Assembly (NCBI RefSeq): GCF_018687695.1
Contig: NZ_CP061303.1
Span: forward strand, 1,240,001 to 1,304,000
Source of the DNA: Polynucleobacter sp. MG-6-Vaara-E2
Lineage (GTDB): Bacteria; Pseudomonadota; Gammaproteobacteria; Burkholderiales; Burkholderiaceae
Direction: 5' to 3'
DNA length: 64,000 bases
The position numbers were made by a program, and so were the translations under genes. The notes under the pieces were generated by a model. It made no database searches, was not told where the DNA came from, and was given only the letters and a program-made list of their open reading frames with translations. The number at the start of each line of letters is the position of its first letter. The stretch's first letter is position 1. Of this stretch, positions 19,431 through 29,096 are shown piece by piece.

Positions 19431-20789
19431 TCAATGAACTTTCGCTGGTCCCATTACAAGGTCTGACAATCCTGTAGCAATTTCTGGCATAAAGCAGAGC
19501 AATACTACAGAGAGAATCATGATGACAACGAATGGCAACACCCCATAGATGATTTGGTTTAAGGAAATATCGGGAGCGATATTCTTAATCACGAAGATGT
19601 TCAAGCCTACTGGAGGATGAATCAATCCTGTCTCCATCACAATCGTCATGACCACACCAAACCATACCAAGTCAAAACCAGCCGCACGTAGTGGTGGCAA
19701 GAAAATAGGTGCAGTCATCAAGATGATTGAAACTGGTGGCAAAAAGAATCCAAGAATAATCACCAAAATCAAAATGGCGGTTAATAAACCCCAACGACCT
19801 AAACCGAGATCAACGATCGCTTGTGCTGCTGACTGGCTGAGGTGTAAATGACTCATTACATTGGAAAACAATAAAGACATACCAATAATGAACATCAACA
19901 TTGTGGATTCTTTAATCGTTGCATTGAGCAGTGGTGACAAATCTTTAATGCGCCACATCTTGTAAATGCCGGCAATCAATACAAATGCCAAGATAGCGCC
20001 AAGACCAGCCGTTTCTGATGGGGTTGCGTAACCACCATACAATGCCACCATCACACCAATCAATAGCACCAAGAAAGGCAAAACTCTTGGTAAAGAACTC
20101 ATCTTCTGTTGCATGGTGTAGGTATGACGTTCCAAAATAGGCTGGCTCGGTGCACCCTTCTCTACTGCATCTAATGCCATGTTGTATTCCTTACGGAAGC
20201 GATACACGGTATACATCGAGAAGAACACTACCAACATGAGGCCTGGCCCAATGCCTGCAAGAAACAGGCGTCCAAGAGATTGTTCAGCTGCCACTGAATA
20301 CAAAATCATCGTAATAGATGGCGGTAACAAAATACCTAGCGTTCCACCTGCAGCAATAATTCCAGCCGCTAAACCAGGTGAGTAACCACGCTTACGCATT
20401 TCTGGAATACCAGCACTACCAATCGCTGAGCAGGTTGCAGGACTAGATCCAGCCATTGCAGCAAACAAGGCACAAGCTAAAACGTTAGCAACTCCAAGTC
20501 CACCGGGCACTTTACCCAACCAGACATGCAATGCTTCATACAAATCTTGACCAGCGCGTGAGCGACCGATGGCCGCCCCTTTTAAGATAAAGAGGGGGAT
20601 CGAAAGCAAAGTGATACTCGCCATCTCTTCATATACGTTTTGGGTAACCGTATCTAAGGAAGAGGATGGCATGAAGAAAAACATGAATACAACGGCAACA
20701 GAACCCAGCGCGAATGAGATAGGCATTCCTGAAAACATAATCAGCAGCGTTACCGCTGCGAATAATAATCCTAGCGTCATAATTGACAT
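19431..20789 (-). CDS. TRAP transporter large membrane subunit (DctM type), malonate cluster
   Basis: A 452-residue, very hydrophobic protein with about 12 membrane segments of the DctM family, which forms the sodium-coupled channel of TRAP transporters. Typical segments are MSIMTLGLLFAAVTLLIMFSG, PATCSAIGSAGIPEMRKRGYSPGLAAG, GTLGILLPPSI and ETGLIHPPVGLNIFVIK. The start is set at 20789 because GGGGA precedes it. A longer frame reaching 20993 would overlap the small subunit and encodes no membrane-protein-like sequence. It corresponds to MatM of the rhizobial malonate transporter. Confidence 0.93.
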   Translation of the reverse strand: MSIMTLGLLFAAVTLLIMFSGMPISFALGSVAVVFMFFFMPSSSLDTVTQNVYEEMASITLLSIPLFILKGAAIGRSRAGQDLYEALHVWLGKVPGGLGVANVLACALFAAMAGSSPATCSAIGSAGIPEMRKRGYSPGLAAGIIAAGGTLGILLPPSITMILYSVAAEQSLGRLFLAGIGPGLMLVVFFSMYTVYRFRKEYNMALDAVEKGAPSQPILERHTYTMQQKMSSLPRVLPFLVLLIGVMVALYGGYATPSETAGLGAILAFVLIAGIYKMWRIKDLSPLLNATIKESTMLMFIIGMSLLFSNVMSHLHLSQSAAQAIVDLGLGRWGLLTAILILVIILGFFLPPVSIILMTAPIFLPPLRAAGFDLVWFGVVMTIVMETGLIHPPVGLNIFVIKNIAPDISLNQIIYGVLPFVVIMILSVVLLCFMPEIATGLSDLVMGPAKVH

Positions 20790-20791
20790 AT

Positions 20792-21298
20792 TTATTCCCC
20801 TTTGTCTGGATTTGCTACATCTCCAAACGCTTGGAGCAAAATTTGAAATGCCAACAAGCTCATTCCGATTGACATCATGATGTATGGAATCCACAAAGGT
20901 GGAGCCCAAGATGATGAGGTCACCTGACCATCCACCCAAGCCTCGTGGAACAAGGTCCAAGATTTCCAGGCAAAGAATGTGCAGAAAGCACAAGAAGCGA
21001 GATCAATTAGAAGAATTCTGGCTTGGTTTACTGCTTTTGGCAGCATCGATGAGATAGCAGAAATCCCAACGTGACCACGAATTTGCTGAACATAAGCCCC
21101 GCATAAGAATGTTGCACCTACTAAGCAAAACACTGCCGCTTCATCTTGCCAATCCGTTGTTGCGCCAAAAAATGCACGAGAGGCAACGCTGTAACTCAAA
21201 ATAACTGATGCCGCTACTAGAGCCAGAGAGCCTAAAAACACCATCAACTTATTGATTCCTGACATTAAGCGGTCAGTCGCCAGTAATAATTGAGTCAT
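20792..21298 (-). CDS. TRAP transporter small membrane subunit (DctQ type), malonate cluster
   Basis: A 168-residue protein with four hydrophobic segments (around residues 15-38, 52-70, 90-110 and 134-155), as in the DctQ family. It includes the frequent motif TTDWQDEAAVFCLVGATFLCGAYVQQIRGHVGI. It lies 3 bp after the binding-protein gene and 2 bp before the large subunit, so all three are one transcript. It matches MatQ in position. Confidence 0.9.
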   Translation of the reverse strand: MTQLLLATDRLMSGINKLMVFLGSLALVAASVILSYSVASRAFFGATTDWQDEAAVFCLVGATFLCGAYVQQIRGHVGISAISSMLPKAVNQARILLIDLASCAFCTFFAWKSWTLFHEAWVDGQVTSSSWAPPLWIPYIMMSIGMSLLAFQILLQAFGDVANPDKGE

Positions 21299-21301
21299 TG
21301 C

Positions 21302-22375
21302 TTAGGCCACTTTTTCTGCTGCTCTTAACAAGGCTGCGCAGCTTTCATTTTTCTCTGAGTAATCTTTCCAAGCACTATCGCGGGCAATTGCTCTCCACTT
21401 ATCAACAATTGCTGCATCAATATCAGTAACCTTGCTACCTGCTCTCGCATAGGCAAGCGCTGCTGTTTTATCGTCATCCTTAGCGGCTTCTAAGCCAAAC
21501 TTTTCCATTTCTGCACCAGCAGCCATCAAAGCATCGCGCTGATCTTTTGGTAACACATCAAAAATTTGCTTAGACATCATCAATGGCTCAAGCATGAACC
21601 AATAAGATTTTTGACGTGCGCTTGTAAAGGCCTTAGCCAATTCTTCTAATTTGAAAGACATGAAACTAGTGGATGATGTGAAAGCCGCATCCATAGCACC
21701 GGTTTGCATGGCTGCGTAAATCTCATTAGAGGGCAGGGAAATGACAGAAGCACCAGCCGCTTTGAGCATCAAGTCAAACTCACGGCTACCGCCGCGAATC
21801 TTCATACCTTTAACGTCTTCAGGCAACACAATCGACTTGCTTCTACTGGCAACGCCACCAGCCTGCCATATCCAACTCAGCAGAACAATGCCCTTCTCTT
21901 CAAGAGTTTTTGTGAGCATGCGACCCACTTCAGCAGTTTTCCATTTGGTAGCCTGTTCATAGCTACTGACCAAAGCAGGCATCAAACCAATATTGAGTTC
22001 GGGTACTTCGCCACCAGCATAGGGCATGGGGAATAAAGAAATATCTAAAGCACCTTTACGCATTGCGCTAAATTGCGCATTGGTCTTCATGAGTGATGAG
22101 CCGGGATAAACCTGAAATTTCAGGGCACCTTTGGTGCGCTTCTCCACAGACTCGGCAAACTTTCTGCAAAGACGATCACGGAAGTCACCAGCTTGGATAG
22201 TGCCACCAGGAAATTGATGAGAAATATTGAGTGTTTTAGTGGCGCCTTGAGCCATTGACTGATTGCTATAGCCCATTACTCCCGCTAAAGGTAGCGCAGC
22301 AGATCCCGCCAACAATTGACGACGTAATGTGTTTGGCTTAGATGTGTCCGATCCTGAATTAAATTCATTGCTCAT
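21302..22375 (-). CDS. TRAP transporter substrate-binding protein (DctP type), malonate cluster
   Basis: Periplasmic binding protein of 357 residues that captures the dicarboxylate for the DctQM membrane part. The N-terminus has a twin-arginine-like signal (TLRRQLLAGSAALPLAG, cleavage probably after SMAQG, near residue 43). The DctP domain follows with DVKGMKIRGGSREFDLMLKAAGASVISLPSNEIYAAMQTGAMDAAFTS, where the Arg and the MQTG segment form the carboxylate site. Malonate is inferred from the flanking matA and matB. Confidence 0.91.
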   Translation of the reverse strand: MSNEFNSGSDTSKPNTLRRQLLAGSAALPLAGVMGYSNQSMAQGATKTLNISHQFPGGTIQAGDFRDRLCRKFAESVEKRTKGALKFQVYPGSSLMKTNAQFSAMRKGALDISLFPMPYAGGEVPELNIGLMPALVSSYEQATKWKTAEVGRMLTKTLEEKGIVLLSWIWQAGGVASRSKSIVLPEDVKGMKIRGGSREFDLMLKAAGASVISLPSNEIYAAMQTGAMDAAFTSSTSFMSFKLEELAKAFTSARQKSYWFMLEPLMMSKQIFDVLPKDQRDALMAAGAEMEKFGLEAAKDDDKTAALAYARAGSKVTDIDAAIVDKWRAIARDSAWKDYSEKNESCAALLRAAEKVA

Positions 22376-22529
22376 GCTGATCTCCTGATTTGTTGTTTCT
22401 ATCTAATTATTATTTCGATATTTATTGCCGGATCTTAGCGCCCGGTTATTTCACCATTCATTCTAAAGCGAATGCTCTTTGGCTTCTGCTTTAGAGTCTC
22501 TCCTCCAAAATTTCTGCTTCTAAGTACAC
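22376..22529 (-). other. Spacer between matA and the TRAP genes, with an inverted repeat
   Basis: This 154-bp stretch interrupts an otherwise tight gene row. It holds an 8-bp inverted repeat (TCTAAAGC at 22462-22469, GCTTTAGA at 22488-22495) with an 18-nt spacer. It could be a processing or attenuation site, or a second promoter region for the transporter. There is no T-tract. Confidence 0.35.
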
Positions 22530-23834
22530 TTAAGGCTGCATTAAACGACCTACTGCACGCGAATAATCAATCTCACCATGGGTAAAACGCTCATGATTCT
22601 CTTCAACTGCCGATAAATCGTATAAGTAATTCACCATCAAGGAAGCTGATTGACGCAAGCCCTTGCGTGACAAATCTCCGGCCCAATTGATCTGGTGTAA
22701 TTTCGCACCATTACCTAGATGGAACTTCGCCACAGGATTTCCGTTTCTGCCAGCAGATCCTAAAGCCAAATAAATACTTGCCAAACAAAGCAGTGCAGAC
22801 TTTTCTTTTTCAGTTGCATTATCTGGGTGCCAACCTGCACTTAGGCGCTCAGTCCATGAGCGATTCGCAAGATCTATTGTCTCTAATGCCTGTTCGCGAG
22901 CCGCACGAACAGCTGGCTTTAATTGAACGCCTGATTTTTCACCGCCAATATCCGCACCAGCTGCAACCCAATCAATGAAGCCAGGAATAGGAGAAAGAGT
23001 GACAAAAGTTTTTAAGCCTGGGAACTCAGCATGCAACTGCTCAGCAACTCGCTTAATTAAGAAGTTGCCCATAGATACGCCACGTAAGCCAGGCTCACAG
23101 TTACTAATTGAGTAGAACGCTGCAACTTTATATTGCGAAGTTTGATGGACAGTCTCGGCTTTCTTATCAACCAATGGTGTAATCACTGCCGGAATCTCGG
23201 GCAATAGTGCCACTTCAACGAAGATCAGAGGCTCATTTGGTAACTGAGGATGAAAAAACGCAAAGCAACGGCGATCAGGCTGCAAGCGCCTGCGCAGGTC
23301 GTCCCAGCCATCAATTGCATGCACGGCCTCGTGTTGAATCAGTTTTTCGAGAACCTCGGCTGGCGACTTCCAATCCACACGATGCATCTTTAAGAAGCCC
23401 GGGTTAAACCAAGAGGAAAGTAGGTGACGCAAGTCAAAATCCACTGCGGTCAATTCAGGCTGCTTCTCTAATAATTGCAGCAAATCACGACGCATTCCAA
23501 CTAAGGCAGCAGTTCCGTTAGTGGCTCGATTTAAGCGGCGGAACAACTCTTGTCTGGGTGGCTCTGTAACACGCTGTAACTTAATATAGTTACGGGCACT
23601 AGCTTCTGCGGAAAAATTTTGTGCCGCAGTCATTACTGCAGCTGGATCCGGATTGAGCTTTTCAAATAAGAAAGTAAAAAACTTTACGTGCTGATCTTTA
23701 GTGAGATTGCGATAGTTATTAAAAACATCATCAGCCATACTCAAAGCATTAGATTCGCCCCTCTCGGAAATGAGGCGATTCACCGCGCCAGTGACGCGCG
23801 AAAAATATCTGGCTTTTGCTAACTTTTCAAGCAT
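22530..23834 (-). CDS. matA: Malonyl-CoA decarboxylase
   Basis: Converts malonyl-CoA to acetyl-CoA and CO2. The protein is 434 residues from MLEKLAKARYF. The family blocks are LLSSWFNPGFLKMHRVDW, EAVHAIDGWDDLRRRL, CFAFFHPQLPNEPLIFVEVAL, AAFYSISNCEPGLRGVSMGNFLIKRV and FVTLSPIPGF, the last two carrying active-site residues. The ATG at 23834 has AAAGAGA just upstream. A TTG at 23852 is possible but unneeded. It is the first gene after the LysR regulator and the 23-bp palindrome. Confidence 0.95.
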   Translation of the reverse strand: MLEKLAKARYFSRVTGAVNRLISERGESNALSMADDVFNNYRNLTKDQHVKFFTFLFEKLNPDPAAVMTAAQNFSAEASARNYIKLQRVTEPPRQELFRRLNRATNGTAALVGMRRDLLQLLEKQPELTAVDFDLRHLLSSWFNPGFLKMHRVDWKSPAEVLEKLIQHEAVHAIDGWDDLRRRLQPDRRCFAFFHPQLPNEPLIFVEVALLPEIPAVITPLVDKKAETVHQTSQYKVAAFYSISNCEPGLRGVSMGNFLIKRVAEQLHAEFPGLKTFVTLSPIPGFIDWVAAGADIGGEKSGVQLKPAVRAAREQALETIDLANRSWTERLSAGWHPDNATEKEKSALLCLASIYLALGSAGRNGNPVAKFHLGNGAKLHQINWAGDLSRKGLRQSASLMVNYLYDLSAVEENHERFTHGEIDYSRAVGRLMQP

Positions 23835-23920
23835 GTAAGTCTCTTTGAGCAAACGGTAAATAACGCTAAGAGCCCAATGTATTCCCGCCAGCCAGGGGAA
23901 TCAATTAAGTTAAATGCATT

Positions 23921-23943
23921 TTCATTAACCCAATGTTAATGAA
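23921..23943. promoter_or_regulatory. Probable LysR-regulator operator upstream of matA
   Basis: Perfect 9-bp inverted repeat, TTCATTAAC and GTTAATGAA, around a 5-bp centre (CCAAT). It lies 87 bp upstream of the matA start and 24 bp after the LysR gene. It contains the T-N11-A dyad expected for LysR-type regulators (ATTAAC-N5-GTTAAT). Confidence 0.65.
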
Positions 23944-23966
23944 TTTTGAAAAGGGCTGTGGCTTGC

Positions 23967-24875
23967 TTAATTATTAATGCGATGCAGCATACGGGCTTCA
24001 GCTGCTAAAGCTAGGATATTGGGGTTTGATTCATTAGCCTGGAGATACATTAAGGCGATTCTTTGGGTCACTCGATATTTAGACTGCAAGGGGGTAAATT
24101 CGATGGCATTTCCCATAAGGGCTCGCACCCTACCCGGCAGCAGGGATCTGCCCATGTCTCCAGAAACCATGTTCATGAGAGAAAAAATATCTCCCACCTT
24201 CATCACGACATTTGGCTTAAAACCAGCAAGCCTAAAGGCCTCGTAAAAACCTGAGGTAGTAGCAAAACCATCTTGAAGGGTTAAAAACTTCTCGTATTCG
24301 TATTCTGAGAGATCGATTTCACCTCCCTTGGGTTTACTGCTTTTTGATGAAGCTAGATACAAATCGTCTTCAAACAAGGGGACGATTTGAATTCCATCCA
24401 AGGGATCATTCGGAGGGACCGCAATTACCACAGCATCAATATTGCCCTCGTTGAGTTTTTTCATAAGATCTTCATTGGAACCAAGATGCAAGTCAATATC
24501 CAATTCTGGGCGACGAATTTTTGTCCCCATAATCATTCTAGGAATAATGTTTGCCGTCAGCGAATACATGGATCCTAAACGAATTTGCGTGCTATCCAAT
24601 CCCGCTTTCGCTCTCGTCTTTTTGAGAATGCGCTCGACATCGCCAATTAAATCTGAGCTTGCTTCTGCTAAATAAATGGCTGCGGGAAGCGCTTTTAATT
24701 GACGCCCCTCCTTGACAAATAAAGGGCATCCGATTCCAACCTCAAGAGAGTGAAGCGCTTTGTGAATGCTGACTGAACTTAATTGCAACTCTTCGGCTGT
24801 CTTGACCAGACTACCCGTCCTTACAAAGGAACACAGCACCTCTAACTTTCTCAGTGTTACTTCATCATTGAGCAT
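23967..24875 (-). CDS. LysR-family regulator next to the malonate genes
   Basis: A 302-residue LysR-type regulator. The N-terminal winged helix (residues 5-65, LEVLCSFVRTGSLVKTAEELQLSSVSIHKALHSLE) is followed by a periplasmic-binding-like effector domain. Unlike the usual divergent layout, it is on the same strand as its presumed targets and starts 12 bp after lgt, so it may be carried on the pepA-holC-lgt transcript. The dyad at 23921-23943 in the gap before matA is the likely binding site. Malonate or malonyl-CoA is the expected effector by context. Similarity to MdcR/MalR-type regulators is an impression only. Confidence 0.87.
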   Translation of the reverse strand: MLNDEVTLRKLEVLCSFVRTGSLVKTAEELQLSSVSIHKALHSLEVGIGCPLFVKEGRQLKALPAAIYLAEASSDLIGDVERILKKTRAKAGLDSTQIRLGSMYSLTANIIPRMIMGTKIRRPELDIDLHLGSNEDLMKKLNEGNIDAVVIAVPPNDPLDGIQIVPLFEDDLYLASSKSSKPKGGEIDLSEYEYEKFLTLQDGFATTSGFYEAFRLAGFKPNVVMKVGDIFSLMNMVSGDMGRSLLPGRVRALMGNAIEFTPLQSKYRVTQRIALMYLQANESNPNILALAAEARMLHRINN

Positions 24876-24887
24876 ATGAAGAAGTCT

Positions 24888-25679
24888 TTAAGAGGATTTG
24901 GAATCTGCATGCCGGCGCATGAGGTATACGCCAAAAAGAATCATAGGAACGCACAACCACTGGCCCATTGACAATCCCAGACCTAATAATCCCAAGAAAG
25001 CATCTGGCTCGCGAGCGTACTCCGCTAAGAAACGGCAAACCCCATAGCCCAATAAAAATAATCCAGAGACTTGCCCAATACGGCGCGGCTTACTGGCATA
25101 AATCCAAAGCACAACTCCAAGAAATACGCCCTCACCGAGTAACTGATAAATTTGAGATGGGTGCCGGGGGATGGAATCTACCAATGGAAATACCATCGCC
25201 CAAGGAAGATCAGTAGGCCTGCCCCAGAGCTCACCATTGATAAAGTTCCCCAAACGACCAAACGCCAAACCAAAAGGAACCAATGGCGCAACCAAATCAC
25301 TCACCACAAAAAAAGTGGTGCTGCGTTTTTTGGCAAACCACCATAAGGCAACCAACACACCAAGTAGCCCACCATGGAACGACATACCACCCTCCCAAAT
25401 TTTAAAAATACTGAGTGGGTGAGAGAGATAAAAACCGGGCATGTAAAACAAGGTATAGCCGAGACGACCGCCCAGCACTACACCGAGGACCCCCGCAAAT
25501 AACAAATCCTCTAGATCTTTATAGGTCCAACCCAATGCTTGATAGCGTGGAGCTTGAATACGAAGGCGACCCAACAATAAAAATTGTGCAAAGGCTAGAA
25601 GATACATCAAGCCATACCAATGAATCGCAAACGATCCTATGCGCAACGCCGCTGGATCAAACTGGGGATGGATCAACAT
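24888..25679 (-). CDS. lgt: Prolipoprotein diacylglyceryl transferase
   Basis: Inner-membrane enzyme that attaches diacylglycerol to the lipobox cysteine of prolipoproteins. The protein is 263 residues with about seven membrane segments. The signature [16 protein letters not shown] is near residues 140-155. HWYGLMY and MSFHGGLLG are also typical, and the catalytic His is in the first. It is 12 bp from both neighbours (holC upstream, the LysR gene downstream). Confidence 0.96.
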   Translation of the reverse strand: MLIHPQFDPAALRIGSFAIHWYGLMYLLAFAQFLLLGRLRIQAPRYQALGWTYKDLEDLLFAGVLGVVLGGRLGYTLFYMPGFYLSHPLSIFKIWEGGMSFHGGLLGVLVALWWFAKKRSTTFFVVSDLVAPLVPFGLAFGRLGNFINGELWGRPTDLPWAMVFPLVDSIPRHPSQIYQLLGEGVFLGVVLWIYASKPRRIGQVSGLFLLGYGVCRFLAEYAREPDAFLGLLGLGLSMGQWLCVPMILFGVYLMRRHADSKSS

Positions 25680-25691
25680 AAAAGAGCGGGT

Positions 25692-26156
25692 TTAACTATT
25701 AGATTGATCAAAGTTATGTAACTCATGACCTAGTTCACGATAGGCCTTAAAGCGCTCACGACCTGCTAAGCGCTCAGCCTCGTTCACGGTTACCACCTCG
25801 ACAATACGTGGAAACCGAGCTCCCAATGCAGGTACATCGGGTGGCATACGCATACCAATGTGAATCATGACATCTGCATGAGGGATTCCACTAAACCCCT
25901 GGGAGGAAAAGGAATCTGCAAGGACAATGGGCGTTTCAGCCGCAGCCTCATCATCAACATAACAATGTGGCAAAAAGTCGGTAGCACTAAAAGTCCAAAG
26001 CAACTCATCTAACTTATTAAGATCATTTCTCTCGCCGACAATGACTATATTACGAACAGCTTGACCTTCTTGCGTGGTGCTCCAAATTTTGCGAGTCAAG
26101 CGACAGACATATTCCAGCTTGTCGCTCACATTGCTATGAAAATCAATTCTCGCCAT
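25692..26156 (-). CDS. holC: DNA polymerase III chi subunit
   Basis: Chi links the clamp loader (through psi) to SSB. The protein is 154 residues. It begins MARIDFHSNVSDKLEYVCRLTRKIW and contains LDELLWTFSATDFLPHC, TPIVLADS and RIVEVVTVNEAERLAGRERFKAYRELGHELHNF, the normal HolC architecture. It follows pepA by 14 bp, the common pepA-holC pairing of proteobacteria. Confidence 0.93.
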   Translation of the reverse strand: MARIDFHSNVSDKLEYVCRLTRKIWSTTQEGQAVRNIVIVGERNDLNKLDELLWTFSATDFLPHCYVDDEAAAETPIVLADSFSSQGFSGIPHADVMIHIGMRMPPDVPALGARFPRIVEVVTVNEAERLAGRERFKAYRELGHELHNFDQSNS

Positions 26157-26170
26157 ATTGGTCTATTAAC

Positions 26171-27781
26171 TTACTTTTGTTCCAGCAAGTAATTCACCAA
26201 CAGGGGCACTGGACGGCCCGTAGAGCCCTTGGCGGCACCACTTTTCCATGCGGTTCCCGCGATATCTAAGTGAGCCCATTTGTATTTCTCAGTAAAGCGT
26301 GACAAGAAACAAGCAGCCGTCACGCTTCCGGCAGGACGACCACCAATATTGGCAACGTCAGCAAAGTTCGATTTGAGTTGCTCGTGATATGCGGCATCCA
26401 AAGGTAAACGCCAAACGGTGTCTAAAGAATCTTGGCCAGCTTTGGTTAAAGCACTCACCAGACCTTCATCATCTGAGAACACTCCGCTATGAACATGACC
26501 CAACGCAATAATACAGGCGCCAGTTAATGTTGCCACATCAATCACCGCTTTAGGCTTAAAACGCTCAACATAAGTCAGTGCATCACACAAAATCAAACGG
26601 CCTTCGGCATCAGTATTCAGAATCTCAATAGTTTGGCCAGACATACTCTTTACGATATCGCCTGGACGAGTAGCTTTTCCAGACGGCATATTTTCACAAG
26701 TTGGAATTACGCCGATCACATTTTTCTTCAACTTCATTAAAGCAGTCGAGTACATGGTGCCAATCACAGACGCAGCACCACACATGTCGTACTTCATTTC
26801 ATCCATGGCTTCACCTGGCTTTAATGAGATACCGCCAGTATCAAAAGTAATTCCCTTCCCAACCAAAACAATTGGAGCCTCTCCTGCTTTACCGCCTTGA
26901 TGACGCATCACAATAAATTGAGGGGGGGTTTCAGAACCTTTAGCCACAGATAAGAATGAGCCCATGCCTAAAGCTTCAATTTGCTTGAGACCTAAGACTT
27001 CCACTTTGAGATTTACTTTTTTTGCCAAACCTTGTGCAGTCTTACCTAAATAGGTTGGCGTACAGATATTTGGCGGGAGATTACCCAAGTCTTTGGCTAA
27101 GTTCATGCCCTCAACCATTGCGCTACCCTGCTCAACCGCAAGCTTTAATTCTTTTGCACAAGTATCGTTACCAGCAAGAATTAAATGCTTAAAAACATCT
27201 GCCTTGTCTTTGGCTTTAAATTTCATCGCTGGCTGACGTACACCAAATCGATATGCCTGGTCACCTGCATATTGGATCGTCAGGCGGACTTCATGTGCAA
27301 TCAACTCAGATGCCTTAGATAAGGTCAAGCTTGGAACAAACCAAACTGCGTTCTCAATTGAGCCACCGCTTAGAGCCTTCAGTCCTGATCGGGCCACTTT
27401 TGAATAGGCGGTCAAACTTCGATCAGATGCTGACTGAAGATCACCAATGCCGAGCAATAAAACCCTTTTCGCTTTTACCGCATGAGCGATCCAAGTTTTA
27501 TCCGCCCTTATTACGCAAACACTTGCTTGCTTGCCATCAAGATCACCCAATAAATTAGCGTGACTTACTGAGCCACCCAATAGGAGATCCAATTCTGTCA
27601 AAAGACCAGATTTTGTTTTGGCGCCCTTACTGCCGGCAAAAGCATCAAAGTCTGCTTTTGAGTAGCCCAGCACCAGGCAATCCGTGCTTTGAGTCAAAAG
27701 ACTTTTGAGGCCAGATTTGAGCTGTTTGGCGCTTTGTAGGTCAGCCCGAGGGAAAATCTTAGAACTAAATTGAATTGTCAT
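26171..27781 (-). CDS. pepA: Leucyl aminopeptidase (PepA, M17)
   Basis: Cytosolic dinuclear metallo-aminopeptidase that removes N-terminal residues. The protein is 536 residues, a little longer than E. coli PepA (503). The N-terminal macro-like domain is followed by the catalytic domain (from about residue 190) with [26 protein letters not shown], and the family signature [14 protein letters not shown], which hold the metal-binding Lys, Asp and Glu residues. It is divergent from lptF across 193 bp, the same arrangement as in E. coli. Confidence 0.96.
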   Translation of the reverse strand: MTIQFSSKIFPRADLQSAKQLKSGLKSLLTQSTDCLVLGYSKADFDAFAGSKGAKTKSGLLTELDLLLGGSVSHANLLGDLDGKQASVCVIRADKTWIAHAVKAKRVLLLGIGDLQSASDRSLTAYSKVARSGLKALSGGSIENAVWFVPSLTLSKASELIAHEVRLTIQYAGDQAYRFGVRQPAMKFKAKDKADVFKHLILAGNDTCAKELKLAVEQGSAMVEGMNLAKDLGNLPPNICTPTYLGKTAQGLAKKVNLKVEVLGLKQIEALGMGSFLSVAKGSETPPQFIVMRHQGGKAGEAPIVLVGKGITFDTGGISLKPGEAMDEMKYDMCGAASVIGTMYSTALMKLKKNVIGVIPTCENMPSGKATRPGDIVKSMSGQTIEILNTDAEGRLILCDALTYVERFKPKAVIDVATLTGACIIALGHVHSGVFSDDEGLVSALTKAGQDSLDTVWRLPLDAAYHEQLKSNFADVANIGGRPAGSVTAACFLSRFTEKYKWAHLDIAGTAWKSGAAKGSTGRPVPLLVNYLLEQK

Positions 27782-27974
27782 GATCTATTGCAGTGTCTAT
27801 TACGGTGTTTTAGGTCGATTTAGGGGTGAAAGGTATAAATTTACGATGCTTATCCATTATCCTCCGACATGAGATTAACCTATTTTCCCGTGCCAAATAA
27901 GCCCTTTAGACTTCCCTGTCAGCCCATAAACCCCATACAGCCCATCCAATCCGAACCCAACCAATAAACCACTC

Positions 27975-29096
27975 ATGATTTTCAAAGAAGCCCTACGCCG
28001 CGAACTTAGCTTTACAACAGGCGGAGTCTTTTTGGTGCTGGTCACCATCATGGTGACGACTTTGGTGATCCGCATTTTGGGGTATGCAGCAAATGGCACG
28101 GTTAATCCCGAAGATGCAGTTGTTTTAATTGCTTTAGCTACCCTTGGTTACCTTGCGGTACTGCTAACTGTCTCACTTTTTGTTGCTACCCTCATTGTGT
28201 TGGTGCGCTGGTACAAAGACTCAGAAATGATTGTCTGGTTTACAAGCGGTTTAAGCATTAGCAACCTCATTCGCCCCATTCTACAATTTGCTACACCACT
28301 TATCATCATCATTGCTTTGTTAGCACTTTTTGTGTGGCCCTGGGCCAATCGTGAGACCACACTAATTAGTCAGCGCTTTCAACAACGTGATGACGTCTCC
28401 ATGGTTAGCGCTGGGCAATTTAAAGAATCCGCTAGGGCTGAACGAGTCTTTTTTATTGAAGAGTTAGACGTTGATAAAAGTGAAGTGAAAAATATTTTTG
28501 TGGCGGACAATAAAAACGGTCGCCTGAACATTGCTGTTGCGTCTACTGGATATATTAAAAACTCGGAGGGCGGAGAAAAGTCTATTGTTCTTCATCATGG
28601 GCGGCGCTACGAAGGGCAACCTACCCAGTCGGATTTCAGAATCCTTGAATTTAATGACTACACCACTAAGATTCGCAGTAAGGAAACCTTGGCTCCAGCC
28701 CCCCGCGACCGCGAAAAGACAATTACTGAATTGCTAAACCTAAACGACAGTAATCCTGCCACATTAAATGCAAATCGCGCTGAACTGCTATGGCGCATTG
28801 GTCTTCCATTGATGGCCCTTGGCTTGGTACTCATTGCTATTCCATTAGCTTATGTCAACCCACGCTTAGGTAACTACACTGCAATGTTCTATGCGGTACT
28901 GATTTACTTGATTTATAGCAATCTCCTCAACCTCACACAAAACTTTGTTGCGCAAGGCAAGTTCAGTGTGTTTGTGGGAATCTGGCCTATTCATCTTTTG
29001 GCACTCTTGATTGCAACAGTATTAATTCGCAATCGTATTAACCCTTCTGTGAAATGGTGGCGCCGTCAAATACCCGCCTCCTTTATGAAGAAATGA
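27975..29096 (+). CDS. lptF: LPS export permease LptF
   Basis: One of two inner-membrane permeases of the LptB2FG ABC exporter that drives LPS to the outer membrane. The protein is 373 residues. It starts MIFKEALRRELSFTTGGVFLVL, with three membrane helices, then a periplasmic jellyroll domain (about 135-265), then three C-terminal helices (RIGLPLMALGLVLIAIPLAYVNPR). It overlaps lptG by 4 bp. Confidence 0.95.
   Translation: MIFKEALRRELSFTTGGVFLVLVTIMVTTLVIRILGYAANGTVNPEDAVVLIALATLGYLAVLLTVSLFVATLIVLVRWYKDSEMIVWFTSGLSISNLIRPILQFATPLIIIIALLALFVWPWANRETTLISQRFQQRDDVSMVSAGQFKESARAERVFFIEELDVDKSEVKNIFVADNKNGRLNIAVASTGYIKNSEGGEKSIVLHHGRRYEGQPTQSDFRILEFNDYTTKIRSKETLAPAPRDREKTITELLNLNDSNPATLNANRAELLWRIGLPLMALGLVLIAIPLAYVNPRLGNYTAMFYAVLIYLIYSNLLNLTQNFVAQGKFSVFVGIWPIHLLALLIATVLIRNRINPSVKWWRRQIPASFMKK

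Noticed and set aside
20790..20993. Longer N-terminus for the DctM-type gene
   Set aside because: It would overlap the small subunit gene and adds 68 residues unlike the family, while a good GGGGA site precedes the ATG at 20789.
21704..22036. 110-residue open frame on the plus strand
   Set aside because: Antisense to the TRAP binding protein; no signature.
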